DNA of 64,000 bases from Anthoceros angustus. Its lineage: Eukaryota > Streptophyta > Anthocerotopsida > Anthocerotales > Anthocerotaceae. This document shows, one piece after another, positions 43,201-54,600 of the stretch (its first letter is position 1; each line of letters begins with the position of its first letter). The position numbers were made by a program, and so were the translations under genes. The stretch is taken from positions 1,984,001 through 2,048,000 of the forward strand of contig MU008162.1 of assembly GCA_010909165.1 (NCBI GenBank), written 5' to 3'. Under the pieces are notes generated by a model. It saw only the letters and a program-made list of their open reading frames with translations. It was not told where the DNA came from and ran no database searches.

Positions 43201-44657
43201 AAGCTATTTCATGCAAATGGGTATTTAAATTGAAACTAAATGCCAAGGGTGAAGTTGCACGTTACAAGGCACGTCTAGTTGCGCGTGGCTTCACACAGGT
43301 GGAGGGTATTGACTACCAAGAGACATTTTCTTCAGTAGTCAGATCCCAGTCGATACGGATCCTCTTGGCCTACGCTGCTGAATTCGACTTAGACCTTCAA
43401 CAGATGGATGTGTGCACAGCCTACCTGTATGGCAAACTTGATTATGAACTGTACATGTTGCAGCCAGAGGCATACGAAGATCAGAAATACCCACATAAAG
43501 TTCTTAAACTTTTAAAATGTATTTACGGCTTAAAGCAGAGTGGACGCGTATGGTATTTTACCATGCACCAGTTTCTAATCAGTATTGGTTTTATACAAAA
43601 TCCAGCAGACACTAATGTGTATAAGCTTACCAAGGGTTTATCTGTGGCCGTCTTGGCACTTTATGTCGACGACGTCATCTTGGCCACCAATGATCAGGAC
43701 TTGTTATCTCATGTCAAACAACAGCTCACTGCTCGGTTTGATATGAAGGACATCGGCGAGTTACGTTTTTGTTTGGGCATACAGTTACTCCGGGTTAGAT
43801 CAGAAGGCAAGTTGATCATACATCAGTTTAAATATGTAAATGAGATTTTACGGAAATTCAACCTTGACCAAGCCCGACCCGCATCAACACCTTATGCTAC
43901 AGGCCTTAAACTTACCCGCTTGCAGTGTCCTGAAACTGAACTTGAAAAGAAAGACATGCTGGACGTACCTTATCGTCATGCAGTGGGAAGTTTACTTTTT
44001 GTTGCTAACTGGACACGACCTGATGTACAATACGCTGTCAGTACTGTTGCTCAATTCATGGATAACCCTGGACGTATTCACTGGACGGCTGTTAAACGAA
44101 TTTTTAGATACCTGAATGGCACTCAAAGATATGGCCTTGTTTACCAGCGCAGTGGTCACTCGAGGCTTACCTTGTCTGGGTACACGGACGCTGATTGGGC
44201 CTCCGATTTGGACTCCAGAAGGAGCCTCTCCACTTACTGTTTTACCCTTGCTTCGGCAGTTGTCGCATGGTGCTCGAAGAAACAAACTTCTGTTGCACTC
44301 AGTTCCACTGAAGCTGAATACAAATCTTTAACGGAGGCTTCGAAGGAGGCTGAATGGGAGCGCAACTTTCTCTCCGGCATCGACCAAACCCAACTCCAGC
44401 CAACGCAGATACTCTGTGACAACATGTCTGCTTTGGAGTTAGTGGCCAACCCCAAATACCACGCACGTACAAAGCATATTGAAACGCAGCATCACTACAT
44501 TCGAGACGCTGTGGAACGAGGAGTGATCATGGTCAGCTATGTGGGGACAGACGAGAATACGGCAGATATCCTCACCAAAGGATTGCCCAAGCATCGACAT
44601 TATTTTCATATGGCCGGCTTGGGGCTTCAAGATTTCTCACCCTACTTCGACCAGTGA
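40265..44657 (+). pseudogene. Copia gag-pol polyprotein with one frameshift
   Basis: Gag begins MFTAAQLNTLISS at 40265 with the UBN2-type gag domain (EIWNHLEKTYKVQNL). The frame is lost by a net one-base shift between about 40770 and 40800 (KFRHL to LIGDKMSADAG). It then stays open to 44657. The zinc knuckle is CNWCGIPGHWAKEC. The protease has WYLDSGATTH. Integrase has HARLGHVN, CETCILAKQ, HADISG, RTDNGTEF and QQNGVSERNH. Reverse transcriptase has KWVFKLKLNAKG and ALYVDDVILA. RNase H has TDADWASDLDSRRS and LSSTEAEYKSL. All catalytic motifs are present, so apart from the shift the polyprotein looks functional. Confidence 0.93.
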
Positions 44658-45233
44658 TCTTCCCCCTTGTCTTGATGACGAGGGGGCGTTTATTTCATGC
44701 TGCCGCCCTCAACGTCCGGATCCGTTCCCGCACGCCTCTCCAATCTGCACAACTCTAACTTATTTTCTCACAGCCTGAGGCAAAGCACCGGTGGATGAAG
44801 CATACGGCCTACCCTGCCCGCTTGCTAGATTTCACGCCCACAGCCTCCCTTGCCGGCTGACAACTGCAAGCGCTAAATAAGGCTGGCGCCTCTCGCTGGG
44901 TGACTTGACAAAGACGGCGCCTTCCTTCCGCTTCCCACATCTCTGCGCGGGCACTTCGACAACAATCCATCGACATTGTTGTCCTCGCCAGGCGATCAGT
45001 ATGCCGATGTTGCTACCAACATGGCGGGGCTGCAAGATCCCGTCTTGGGACTGGCCGATCGCGACTGGTTGCCTATGTTTTGACTTGGCGCGCTCATGGC
45101 CGTTTTCCCAATCTGTACCAATCGCCAACCATTGGCCAGCTTCGCGATACCGTGATCTTACAAGCGTGTGGTCGCAGTGTTATTTTCTGTTTTTTCCTTC
45201 TCTTTATTTAAGTGCGTTAAGTTTACGAGGGGG
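44658..45233 (+). other. Copia 3' untranslated region
   Basis: The stretch between the pol stop and the 3' LTR contains no convincing gene. The polypurine tract lies at its end (45227-45233). Confidence 0.6.
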
Positions 45234-45401
45234 TGTTAAAATAAGTATAAACATTAACTACCTTATTTAGTCTTTTTGATAAATAGGCATTAGTGAACCG
45301 TCACCGACTTTTGTATTTAAGCAGTCTGTTGTATGGTATTTACTCAATTCATTAATAAAGTTGTTTTGCAACTAGCTTCCGCTCAAGCCAACTCTGTGAC
45401 A
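45234..45401 (+). repeat. 3' LTR of the copia element
   Basis: It matches the 5' LTR over its length apart from AAGCAGTCTGTTGTATGGTA in place of AAGCCACAGGGTA. It ends CTCTGTGACA before the TTTAC target duplication. Confidence 0.95.
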
Positions 45402-45406
45402 TTTAC

Positions 45407-46421
45407 TCCATGAGTCCCATGACAACATGTTCGTTCTCAGTGGAATTTATGAAGTCCACTTTTGGATGAGTCGGACTTAATAAATTTGTTTGTTTGTTTT
45501 ATGCTCCCTCCTTTCATCCTCCTTTCTCCTCTCTCACCTTCTCTCCAACCACCTCATCTAGAAGGATCCACATCTCAAATTGAGATATCTTTGTCTCACT
45601 TGGTCCCCTATTTCATCCATCCCTCCTCTCAAGCCCAGACTTCGTATTTACAACACTTCATGTTAAGCCCAGACTTCGTGACTAAAGCTTGGGAATGATG
45701 ATGAAGCCTTGTTAAAGCCTTGGTTCTAAGGCTTCGTATCCATGTCCATAATATTTGGAGGATGTCTTAAGCTCCATTCCTTTGAGCTTTATTTGCCTAC
45801 TTTCTCTCCATGTCTCCGTCTGTAGTAACGCCTCCTGATCGGATGCCATCCAAATATTTTGTTGCAGACTAAAAGCATGAATTTCCAACACTTGAAACTC
45901 GCCTTCTAATTCAGTGCACTTGACTTTTCTCTCTAAATTCTGCACTGGCTGGAAATCGGCTTTAGCAAAGCAATCTACAAATCACAAACGACCCATTAGT
46001 AGCAAGGCTAAAGCGTCGTCCGATCCGTATGCGACGATGTAGCAGCCCTAATGTCCTTACTGGACTTAAATAAAATTCGTCTTCTTCTTCTTCTTCCCTT
46101 CCAGATCCAAAGTGCACTCACATGCCTTGTCCACATTTGATGTTCTTAGTTTGCGTAGTTTTCAGGCTTGAAAGGACATGTGCCTTTAAGTTTGAGGGAA
46201 GCTGGAACTTTCTTGTAGTTTCAGTATAGCTGACACGTGCAAGTGATTGAGCGCACTCTACCTGATGTACACCTACGTGATTTCCATTTCAGCTTCAACT
46301 GCCAAAACTTGCAAAGCCTTAGCGTGCAACAATTTGGAAAACCCCCAGCCCAACCCTTTGCTGTATTTGAAGGCAGATGTTCAAGAGAGCTCAGAAAACA
46401 TGGGAGACCAAAGTCACTATT
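45407..46421. other. Intergenic DNA between two LTR elements
   Basis: It contains the pre-insertion continuation of the satellite unit (TCCATGAGTCCCATG), a doublet of AGCCCAGACTTCGT near 45632 and 45668, a TGGACTTAAATAAAA phrase at about 46062 that also occurs at about 5161, and a (TTC)n run at about 46078-46098. No gene is supported. Confidence 0.5.
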
Positions 46422-46612
46422 TGTTAAACCCCGAGGGTTATTAGTAACCACGGCCACTAGTTACCTAGCTACCTAGATTAGGGTTATATATATAATGAAG
46501 GGTTATGTAGTAACCTTTAGGGTTTAGTATATAAGGACACCTCTTTGTAAACTTATTAACATTTTATTGTTATTGTTGTCAAGTTTGCTGTCTCTCTCTA
46601 GCAGTTTTGACA
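46422..46612 (+). repeat. LTR of a second copia-type family, + orientation
   Basis: The 191-bp LTR begins TGTTAAACCCCGAGGG and ends GCAGTTTTGACA, with TATATAAG at about 46528-46535. It is followed directly by the primer-binding site TGGTATCAGAGC (46613-46624), complementary to initiator tRNA-Met, so this is a 5' LTR. The five bases before it are CTATT. Confidence 0.92.
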
Positions 46613-46624
46613 TGGTATCAGAGC
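46613..46624 (+). other. Primer-binding site (initiator tRNA-Met type)
   Basis: TGGTATCAGAGC directly follows the terminal CA of the LTR, the standard copia arrangement. Confidence 0.85.
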
Positions 46625-47194
46625 ACGTCTGATATTCTATATTTGCATAGATTTTCATGAAAGGTATCACTATTAAGAAGTGCAGGATGCGACAATGTGC
46701 ATAATCTAATATGTCTACCATATTTAGATTTTACGCATTATCGCCCTACACTTCTCAGTAGTTTCTTTCCTTCATCAAAATAGCAAATTACTTTTTAGTG
46801 CCAATTCCACAGATGGGGAATTTCTTAATTTTCCATAGGCACACAAAAACGTTTCCGCTGCACTGCTAAGGGAGATATGCAGAATATATCTCAAGTGCAA
46901 GATGCCTTGCAAAAACCAAAATCAGGAGCCTGGCACACGAAGTCTCTTTAATTTCCTCACTGACAGGTACGTGGGAAAGAGATCGCCAGAGGCGCTCGGC
47001 ACAATTCCCCACAAATTCTCCAATGATTAGGACTTCACGAGCCCAGGCTTCCAGGCGTCACAGGCCTCCGACTCCCAAATTACCCTGACATACAAGCCAG
47101 ATTCAGGGTACCGCAACAGGACAGACAAAATCCACAACACAATAGCGAGCAATTTTCTAGGCACAATCACACGGCGGAAGTTTCTCGATTCCAC
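46625..47194 (+). other. Leader of the second copia-type element, decayed
   Basis: It contains stops in all frames. Short Pro/Arg-rich pieces can be read near 46980-47190 that lead into the coding remnant at 47195. Confidence 0.4.
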
Positions 47195-47413
47195 CTACTC
47201 AGTGAAATTGCCGATGAACCTGTTGCAAACCTAGGAGACCTTCAGGTGATGCTGTCCAGGCACACGACTCGATCACAGGTTCTCACGGGGCAAATTTTCC
47301 TTGAGATCAATGAGATCAAGGAACAATTGAATGCACTGGCTAAGAAATTCAGCAAAGATCTCGACATCAGCGATGGTCCTGTAGTTGACGGCTATCGGCG
47401 CACCATCCTGTGA
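47195..47413 (+). pseudogene. Coiled-coil coding remnant of the second LTR element
   Basis: One frame reads NLGDLQVMLSRHTTRSQVLT and then EINEIKEQLNALAKKFSKDL before a stop at 47411-47413. Its place (downstream of the PBS, upstream of any gag) and its heptad-like content parallel the pre-gag ORF of the complete copia element, though sequence similarity is weak. Confidence 0.45.
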
Positions 47414-47499
47414 CCGGAGCGGGCATCGCGATCCTTTGCTTTGCAAAATCTGCAACAAAGCAAAGGGAGATCCGAAGCGTCGCGAGTAGGGTTTCTTCC

Positions 47500-48050
47500 T
47501 ACATCTGCGTAGGGACGGCAACATGAGCATCAGTCAAAAGACGGGGTCTCCAAGCGGCAAGCATTTGCGAAAGGATAGGACTCCAACGGCACCAACCTGC
47601 CGGTTCGTCCTTCAACCGCCAGCCTACTGACATCGACAGAATCCCGTCTCCTGCTAGCAACACACAATCAGGAAGGAACCACCTTTGACTTTGCACCGAA
47701 AACATGGCTAAAAATTTTGGAGACACGGGCTTCGATGCTGATGATCTTGGGCTCTCTGCTGGAGATCCTGAGTATGCTGCAGGCGCTGCCACGGGTGAAG
47801 GCGCCTCCACCGGCGCAGGCGCATCCACAGCCGCAGGCGCCTTCTATACCCCGAGCTCTCCAACACATGGAGCGTTGGGCACCTTCATGCCTGCAGCAAA
47901 CACGGCAGGAAACTCAGGAACCAACAACCAATTCCGCAGGCACCATAGGTCAGAGCAATCCTGGCATTTACAGCAACTTTGCTACAGCACCGTACTTTAC
48001 GTCGACTGGATCCGGAGCAGCCTTCCCTTCTGTCCAAGCATCTAGTGCCT
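47500..48050 (+). other. Possible decayed coding DNA, unassigned
   Basis: Two overlapping frames are open: one Ala/Gly/Thr-rich from MAKNFGDTGFDADDL (47704), one Pro/Gln-rich from 47717. Neither is recognisable. They look like low-complexity gag-region remnants. Confidence 0.25.
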
Positions 48051-48082
48051 TTTCCTACCCAAGTTTCTCCATGAGTTCTCTG

Positions 48083-48270
48083 TATCATTTGCAGACAAGA
48101 GTTTGTGAAAAATATGTATCTTTATGTTCTAACTTCGGGTATCATTTGCAGACAGGAGTTTGTGAAAAATATGTTTCTTTATGTTCTGACTCCAGGTGGT
48201 GGGTATCATTTGCAAACAAGAGTTTGTGAAAAATATGTTTCTTTATGTTCAGACTCCGGGTGGTGGGACG
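48083..48270 (+). repeat. 57-64 bp tandem repeat, 3 copies
   Basis: TATCATTTGCA(G/A)AC(A)AGAG, then TTTGTGAAAAATATGT and TCTTTATGTTC, start at 48083, 48140 and 48204. Confidence 0.9.
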
Positions 48271-48620
48271 TTTGCCCCGATTGCTCCATGACATGAGGCA
48301 TAACTTGCATTGTGTTTGAATCTGCCAAGTTAAGAGCTTGACCTCCTCTATTACCTCCTGCCTTCACATTTTTATACAAACACATAATGCCATAGATGTC
48401 CTGATTGACACGAAGGGCATCAGCCTTCATGAGTGTTTCTCTTGCACTCCACCCTTTCATAATTGCTCATGGCAAAGTAATCCTTCATGGTGCCTGTCTG
48501 AGTTTGATCATCTATAACTGTCTTGACGTCCCTATGAACATTGTTTCATTTTGTCATCAATTGGCTAGAATACTTCCTAGCAAAGCCTTTAGTTGTCCAA
48601 GCATCCAATAGTGTCTTTCA
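48206..48620 (-). pseudogene. Decayed coding fragments, possible retroelement
   Basis: On the - strand, pieces such as TVIDDQTQTGTMKDYFAMSN (about 48520-48460) and ETLMKADALRVNQDIYGIMC (about 48440-48380) are separated by frameshifts. They read like real protein but I cannot name the family. Confidence 0.3.
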
Positions 48621-48818
48621 CCTATCTGCCTGACTCTTCATCTCATACAACTAGCTAGAGTTCCCGACCTACGCTTTTGCTTCCTCTACCTTGCACTCAC
48701 AAAGAGCAACTAGCTCCTCATGTCTCTAAGCGCAGGCCGATGCCCGAGCGCTCTTTCTCCGGTGTCTTATATCGGTGGCTGTCACGTCACTTACCTTCGA
48801 CGGCGAAGGCATGGCAGC

Positions 48819-48917
48819 GGTCGACTCGAGAAGTTCGGGGGCACGGACTTTGGTCGACTCAAGAAGTCCGGGGGCTCGGACTTTGGTCAACTCGAGAAGT
48901 CCGAGGGAATAGACTTT
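48819..48917. repeat. 33-bp tandem repeat, 3 copies
   Basis: Units beginning GGTCGACTCGAGAAGTTCGG start at 48819, 48852 and 48885. The period of 33 keeps frame but no coding context is known. Confidence 0.9.
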
Positions 48918-49448
48918 TTGAATAAACCTTGGCAGGGATAAAAGAAGATAAAAAATAGTTTTTGACTCAAGTTAATAGTTTTACCTTTACCATACATAAA
49001 TTTTAACTTCAGATCAATTTTCATGCCAAAATCGGTAAAAATGTGAAGTTTTGGTTCGAGCCCGTGGTTGTTGGAATTGTAGTCCATGCATGCCACGTAA
49101 GCAACCATGGTTTGGTACATAAACCTATCTGGGGCAAAAATGGTGTGGTTCAGTTTTGGTTTTGCCCAAAACTTGAGGCGAACCACATCCCAACCATGAG
49201 TCCGTTCAAGTTCTAATAAGTACATCCAAGTAAAGCTGTACACCTGCGATTTTTAGGAAAGGATGTTATCCTGTAGGCTACATGCTAATCTCACCACACT
49301 CTTCTCATCACACTAAGCTTGGGACGTGTTAGAGGGAAGCATACTGCTACAATGCTTAAATACCTATACCTCCTCGGCGCTCGGGACTCCACATTTTGCA
49401 CCTAATTTATTTTCTTAACGAAGCTTTGAATTACGTTGCAGAAAATAG
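48918..49448. other. Flank of the reverse LTR, no gene
   Basis: Ordinary AT-moderate sequence. If the inversion model for the LTR pair is right, this is genomic DNA that once lay beyond the 3' end of the element. Confidence 0.4.
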
Positions 49449-49639
49449 TGTCAAAACTGCTAGAGAGAGACAGCAAACTTGACAACAACAATAATAAAAT
49501 GTTAATAAGTTTACAAAGAGTTGTCCTTATATACTAAACCCTAAAGGTTACTACATAACCCTTCATTATATATATAACCCTAATCTAGGTAGCTAGGTAA
49601 CTAGTGGCCGTGGTTACTAATAACCCTCGGGGTTTAACA
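49449..49639 (-). repeat. LTR of the second copia-type family, - orientation
   Basis: The 191 bp are nearly identical to the reverse complement of 46422-46612, with a few substitutions near AAGGACA(A/C)CTC and TTATT(A)TTGTTG. On the - strand it is preceded by a purine tract GGTTAAGGGGGTG (49652-49640), so it is a 3' LTR. It is followed by CTATT, the same five bases that precede the + copy. Confidence 0.92.
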
Positions 49640-49815
49640 CACCCCCTTAACCATGGAACGCTGGTTAGACTATGAACCGAGACTGAGGACTAAGATGGCG
49701 GAATCACTGCTGATGGCGATGAATCATGCACCACAGCGATTACGGCCTTCTTGCGGCCGACCGGAAGGAGGAGTAGGAAAGGCGAGCCAGGCGCAGACGA
49801 AGATCACCAGCAGCA
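49640..49815 (-). other. Internal end of the reversed LTR element
   Basis: The region next to the purine tract has no recognisable pol sequence, so the element may be a short non-autonomous (TRIM/LARD-like) one or heavily rearranged. Confidence 0.35.
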
Positions 49816-50417
49816 CGTGATGAAGAAAGCGGGTTATGCTATGCGACAGAGCAACAAATTGAAGTGGCAGGCTGGGAAGCAAAGCTGTCGGTGGCAGTGG
49901 CAGTGAGACCAGTGAGGAAGCAAGCCTATATCCCGAAAGTCCAGCTGGAAGAGCTGAAGGACCAGCTGGAGAAGGCTGCCAAAGTCCCATTGCCGAAATA
50001 GAGAACAGCTGGGTGCCATACTGTGGAGTGTAACCTTGTGTCTAGGGCCACCGTGAGGTCCACATTCACCCTCAATGTCGTTGTAGGCCTAGGATTCGCT
50101 CCCAAGGGAATGGTTTGTGCCAAGAGACGTGATGAAGAAAGCGGGTTATGCTATCGGAGCAACAAATTGAAGTGGCTGGCGGGAAAGTCAGCGTCGGCGA
50201 TGGCGGTGAGACCGGTGAGGAAGCAAGCCTATATCCGAAAGTCCAGGTGGAAGAGTCAAGGACCAGGAGAAGGCTGCCAAAGTCCCATTGCCGAAATAGA
50301 AAATTGGGTGCCATCTGGAGTGTAACCTTGTGTCTAGGGACACCGTGAGGTCCACATTCACCCTCAATGTCGTTGTAGGCCTAGGATTCGCTCCCAAGGG
50401 AATGGTTTGTGCCAGAG
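49816..50417. repeat. Tandem duplication of about 300 bp
   Basis: A unit from GTGATGAAGAAAGCGGGTTA to GGAATGGTTTGTGCC occurs at 49816-50121 and again from about 50128. The copies differ mostly by small deletions in the second, for example around GAAGTGGC and GGCTGCCAAAG. In places it reads as protein (VQLEELKDQLEKAAKVPLPK; NLVSRATVRSTFTLNVVVGL), but frames are broken. Confidence 0.85.
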
Positions 50418-51125
50418 GCGCTAACTTCTATCACTCGACCTTTGCCTAAGTCGGGCTTACCTATCCTCCTCTTACCTATCTACTCAACTACTACTACCTT
50501 CCGACTTGTCCAACGGAAATCTCATTTCACGACCGCAAATCTCATTCCACATTGCTACGGGTAGTTGCTACGACTACCGAGGTGGGTCCCACACCAAACC
50601 CTAGCAACTCATCTGGCCGGTAGCCGGATCTAACACGGGCAGCTACGTGCTCAGATCGGACTTTATTTGGCACTCCACACTTCATGCACCCACAATTCCT
50701 AGAGACCAAAGTTCCTAGGATACCTCGCGCTGCTCCTCACACACACACACACACACACAGGCGCCACCCCACGGTTTCTACTAGAGACTTTGTTTTCCTT
50801 GTGCACTTTCACTTTGCCACCGGTTTGAGTTCTCAATTCACACAATTCTCCCCTAACGCTCCAATTCGCTCACTTACTCTTCCACTTACGATCTCACACC
50901 TCGCCAGCGTCTGATTTGATCTCTCCTTCACCCGATCTCTTCTCTCTCTCTCCCCCTCCCTCAATTCGCCCACAGGCTACCAACCATGCACTCACACAAT
51001 TCCTGATTTCGGAACACAACTTTCAGGTTTAAAGGTGAAGGAGGGAAGGAACCGCGGGCGTCGCAGCAGGCGTTACGAGCAAGCTCCAGACTCGCCCCGC
51101 GCCGATCCCTTGGCTTCCTCCTCCG
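50418..51125. other. Intergenic, pyrimidine-rich, with (CA)n
   Basis: A (CA)11-type microsatellite lies at 50738-50759, and there are several CTCTCTC runs near 50930-50960. No gene is seen. Confidence 0.5.
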
Positions 51126-51380
51126 TTGTCAGCAAATTGCTCCATCACCTCCTTCCCTCCCGTTGCGGAGCAAGCTCTCGACCACTCCCAGGAGCGTCTC
51201 GCGCACACCACCTCTGTCAATCGGACGTCTCCAACCATCCACAGGCGTGGGGATCTCAACCGGAGTTATCTGTTGTGGAGGGCAAAAGTTGCCCCTCTTA
51301 TACATCGGCCGGGCCTGTTTCCCCAGTTTCTAGATCCTAAAAAGCTAAGGGGCACCCACAATTCTAAGCGATCTTAGGTC
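51126..51380 (+). pseudogene. Copia gag N-terminal fragment
   Basis: The + frame reads TSPTIHRRGDLNRSYLLWRA and then KVAPLIHRPGLFPQFLD, which corresponds to the start of a copia gag domain (usual form NYLLWKAQVLPLLRGHGL). It stops after about 20 more residues. It may belong to the displaced interior of the LTR pair at 46.4/49.4 kb or to another element. Confidence 0.5.
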
Positions 51381-51614
51381 CGGGCATCCTACCAAATTTC
51401 ATTCCTAGGATGCTACCACCTATTGCCTCGCTATCCGCGCCCTCCCACTTCGTCCGCCTGCCCGCCTCCTCCGCCGCCGCCACGAGCCCTCACCTTGCGG
51501 TCGGCGGGTTTCCCAGGACTTCCACCTCACTTCGCTGGTCCTAATTGAGGGCATACCACCGGAACTTCCGCCTCTTCCGCTGGCCGCCTATTGCCGAGGA
51601 TTACCACGGTTCCT

Positions 51615-54600
51615 CATCCACCCAAGCTGGACCTCCTCTTCCTCAACTCCTCCAAAGTCGCCTCCATAATAGGGGCCAATCCCCACACTCTGGCGCAATG
51701 GTAGAAGTATGCACTTGGTCCTCCTCACTTGCGATGGGTAGGACTGATCCCTCCTATTTCCACGCACATGGGCGGTGAAGTTAAGCGTTCTTCACATATA
51801 GACCGGGCACGTAAGTTTCCTCATCCATGTGCCGCAACATAATAGGACCTCTGCTGGTGAGGTGCTTACCTCCTCCCGTAGACTACACAGTTGCTGGTCC
51901 ATGTCCTCGCGTCGCGTCTGTCGCCCGTCCATTGCTTCCGCTACCGCGGTAGTGGTCTCCACGACCGTCGTTGGTCCGGCCGTGGTAGGTGTTTGACTAC
52001 CTTGGGCTGCTTCCTTCCTCGGTAGTGCCTTCCACTACCCGGTCGTAATCTGCCTCGCTTCCCTTCTCTCTTTTACGGTTCGGCCACGTGCCTCATCCGT
52101 TCCGTTTATACGTTCGCTTATGGACCTTCTCCACGAGGCCGCCTCGCCTCCGGGCTCGCAACAACTCTCCACTGCATCTCTGGTTTGACTCGTGGGCATC
52201 CTTGATTTGAGCCATGGCGCTTCCTGTGACTCGTCATGGCTGCGGCTTCTCGGCCTGCACAAATCCTCTGAAGCTTGATTATCTCCTCTAAGGCCGCTTG
52301 TCTTCCTCCGGTTGCTTGCTTGGGCTTCTCCTTCAAACACGGCCTTCACCACTTCCTCCCTTTGCACCTTGAGCCATGTGAGCCAAGGCCGCTTGGTCCA
52401 ACAAATCGCTTGGGCCCGGATCATCGATGTCGTCGGCTCTGTAATTCCACTGTTGCGGCCCGTGCAGGGGCCATCCCTCTGTCGAGCACCTTCCTTCCCA
52501 ACAAAGTGCGCACCCTCACCAATTGCGTCCACCTCTGTTGCCGGTGGAGTCCCCTTGAAAATCTCTTCCCATCTTTGAGGAGGGTCCGCTCGAGTCGACC
52601 TAATTCCTCACAGGTGGCTCATCATCCACCCAAGCTGGACCTCCTCTTCACTCAACTCCTCCAAGGTCGCCTCCATAATAGGGGCCAATCCCCACACTCT
52701 GGCGCAATGGTAGAAGTATGCACTTGGTCCTCACTTGCGATGGGTAGGACTGATCCCTCCTATTTCCACACGCACATGGGCGGTGAAGTTAAGCCGCGTT
52801 CCATTCACATATAGACCGAGCACGTAAGTTTCCTCATCCATGTGCCGCAACATAATAGGACCTCCTGCTGGTGCTTACCCCTCCTCCGTAGACACAGTTG
52901 CTGGTCCATGTCCTCGAGGCGCGTCGCGTCTGTCGCCCGTCCATTGCTTCCGCTACCAGTGGTCTCCACGACCGTCGTTGGTCCAGCAGCGTGGTAGGTG
53001 TTTGACTACCTTGGGCTGCTGTGTCCTTCCCTCGGTAGTGCCTTCCACTACCCGGTCGTGTCACCACCTCGCTTCCCTTCTCTTTTACGGTTCGGCCACG
53101 TGCCTCATCCGTTCCGTTTATACCGTTCCGCCACTTATGGACCTTCTCCACGAGGCCGCCTCAGCTCTGGGCTGCAACTCTCCCACCATCTCTGGTTTGA
53201 CTCGTGGGCATCCTTGATTTGAGCCATGGCGCTTCCTGTGACTCGTCATGGCTGCTTCTCACAGGCCTGCACAAATCCTCCGAAGCTTGATTCTTATCTC
53301 CTCTAAGGCCGCTTGTCTTCCTCCGGTTGCTTGCGGCTTCTCCTTCAAACTGGCCTTCACCACTTCCTCCGCCGCCCTTGCTGAGCCATGTGAGCCAAGG
53401 CCGCTTGGTCCAACAAATCCGCTTGGGCCCGGATCATCGATGTCGTCAGCTCCTGTAATTCCACCTGTTGCGGCGGCCCCGTACCAGACGCCATCCCTCT
53501 GTCGAGCACCTTCCTTCCCAACAAAGTGCGCACCCTCACCAATTCGGCTGCGTCCACCTCTGTTGCCAGTGGAGTCCCCTTGAAAATCTCTTCCCATGCT
53601 GAGGAGGGTCCGCCTCCGAGGTCGCCTCCTCCGGGCTCATCATCCACCCAAGCTGGACCTCCTCTTCACTCAACTCCTCCAAGGTCGCCTCCATAATAGG
53701 GGCCAATCCCCACACTCTGGCGCAATGGTAGAAGTATGCACTTGGTCCTCACTTGCGATGGGTAGGACTGATCCCTCCTATTTCCACACGCACATGGGCG
53801 GTGAAGTTAAGCCGCGTTCCATTCACATATAGACCGAGCACGTAAGTTTCCTCATCCATGTGCCGCAACATAATAGGACCTCCTGCTGGTGCTTACCCCT
53901 CCTCCGTAGACACAGTTGCTGGTCCATGTCCTCGAGGCGCGTCGCGTCTGTCGCCCGTCCATTGCTTCCGCTACCAGTGGTCTCCACGACCGTCGTTGGT
54001 CCAGCAGCGTGGTAGGTGTTTGACTACCTTGGGCTGCTGTGTCCTTCCCTCGGTAGTGCCTTCCACTACCCGGTCGTGGTCACCCCTCGCTTCCCTTCTC
54101 TTTTACGGTTCGGCCACGTGCCTCATCCGTTCCGTTTATACCGTTCCGCCACTTATGGACCTTCTCCACGAGGCCGCCTCAGCTCTGGGCTGCAACTCTC
54201 CCACCATCTCTGGTTTGACTCGTGGGCATCCTTGATTTGAGCCATGGCGCTTCCTGTGACTCGTCATGGCTGCTTCTCACAGGCCTGCACAAATCCTCCG
54301 AAGCTTGATTCTTATCTCCTCTAAGGCCGCTTGTCTTCCTCCGGTTGCTTGCGGCTTCTCCTTCAAACTGGCCTTCACCACTTCCTCCGCCGCCCCTTGC
54401 TGAGCCATGTGAGCCAAGGCCGCTTGGTCCAACAAATCCGCTTGGGCCCGGATCGCCGATGTCGTCGGCTCACGTAATTCCACTGTTGCGGCCCGTGCGA
54501 CGCCATCCCTGTCGAGCACCTTCCTTCCCAACAAAGTGCGCACCCTCACCAATTGGTTGCGTCCACCTCTGTTGCCGGTGGAGTCCCCTTGAAAATCTCT

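Larger units (their letters stand above)
39043..45401 (+). mobile_element. Nearly complete Ty1/copia retrotransposon
   Basis: The element is 6359 bp with 5' LTR 39043-39203 (161 bp) and 3' LTR 45234-45401 (168 bp), both TG...CA. They differ mainly by a short indel after TTTGTATTTAAGC. A 5-bp target duplication TTTAC flanks it (39038-39042 and 45402-45406). A primer-binding-site-like TGGCATCGAGCC follows the 5' LTR, and a purine tract GAGGGGG (45227-45233) precedes the 3' LTR. Inside are an extra ORF, gag and pol in the copia order protease, integrase, reverse transcriptase, RNase H. One frameshift breaks gag. It inserted into the last unit of the 28-bp satellite. Confidence 0.95.

Noticed and set aside
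44905-45270. Possible extra ORF after pol in the copia element
   Set aside because: It runs into the LTR, is low in protein-like features and is better explained as a chance frame in the 3' UTR.
47273-47868. Antisense frames over 47.3-47.9 kb
   Set aside because: The + strand frame at 47195-47413 has a better protein pattern, and the antisense frames are composition-driven.
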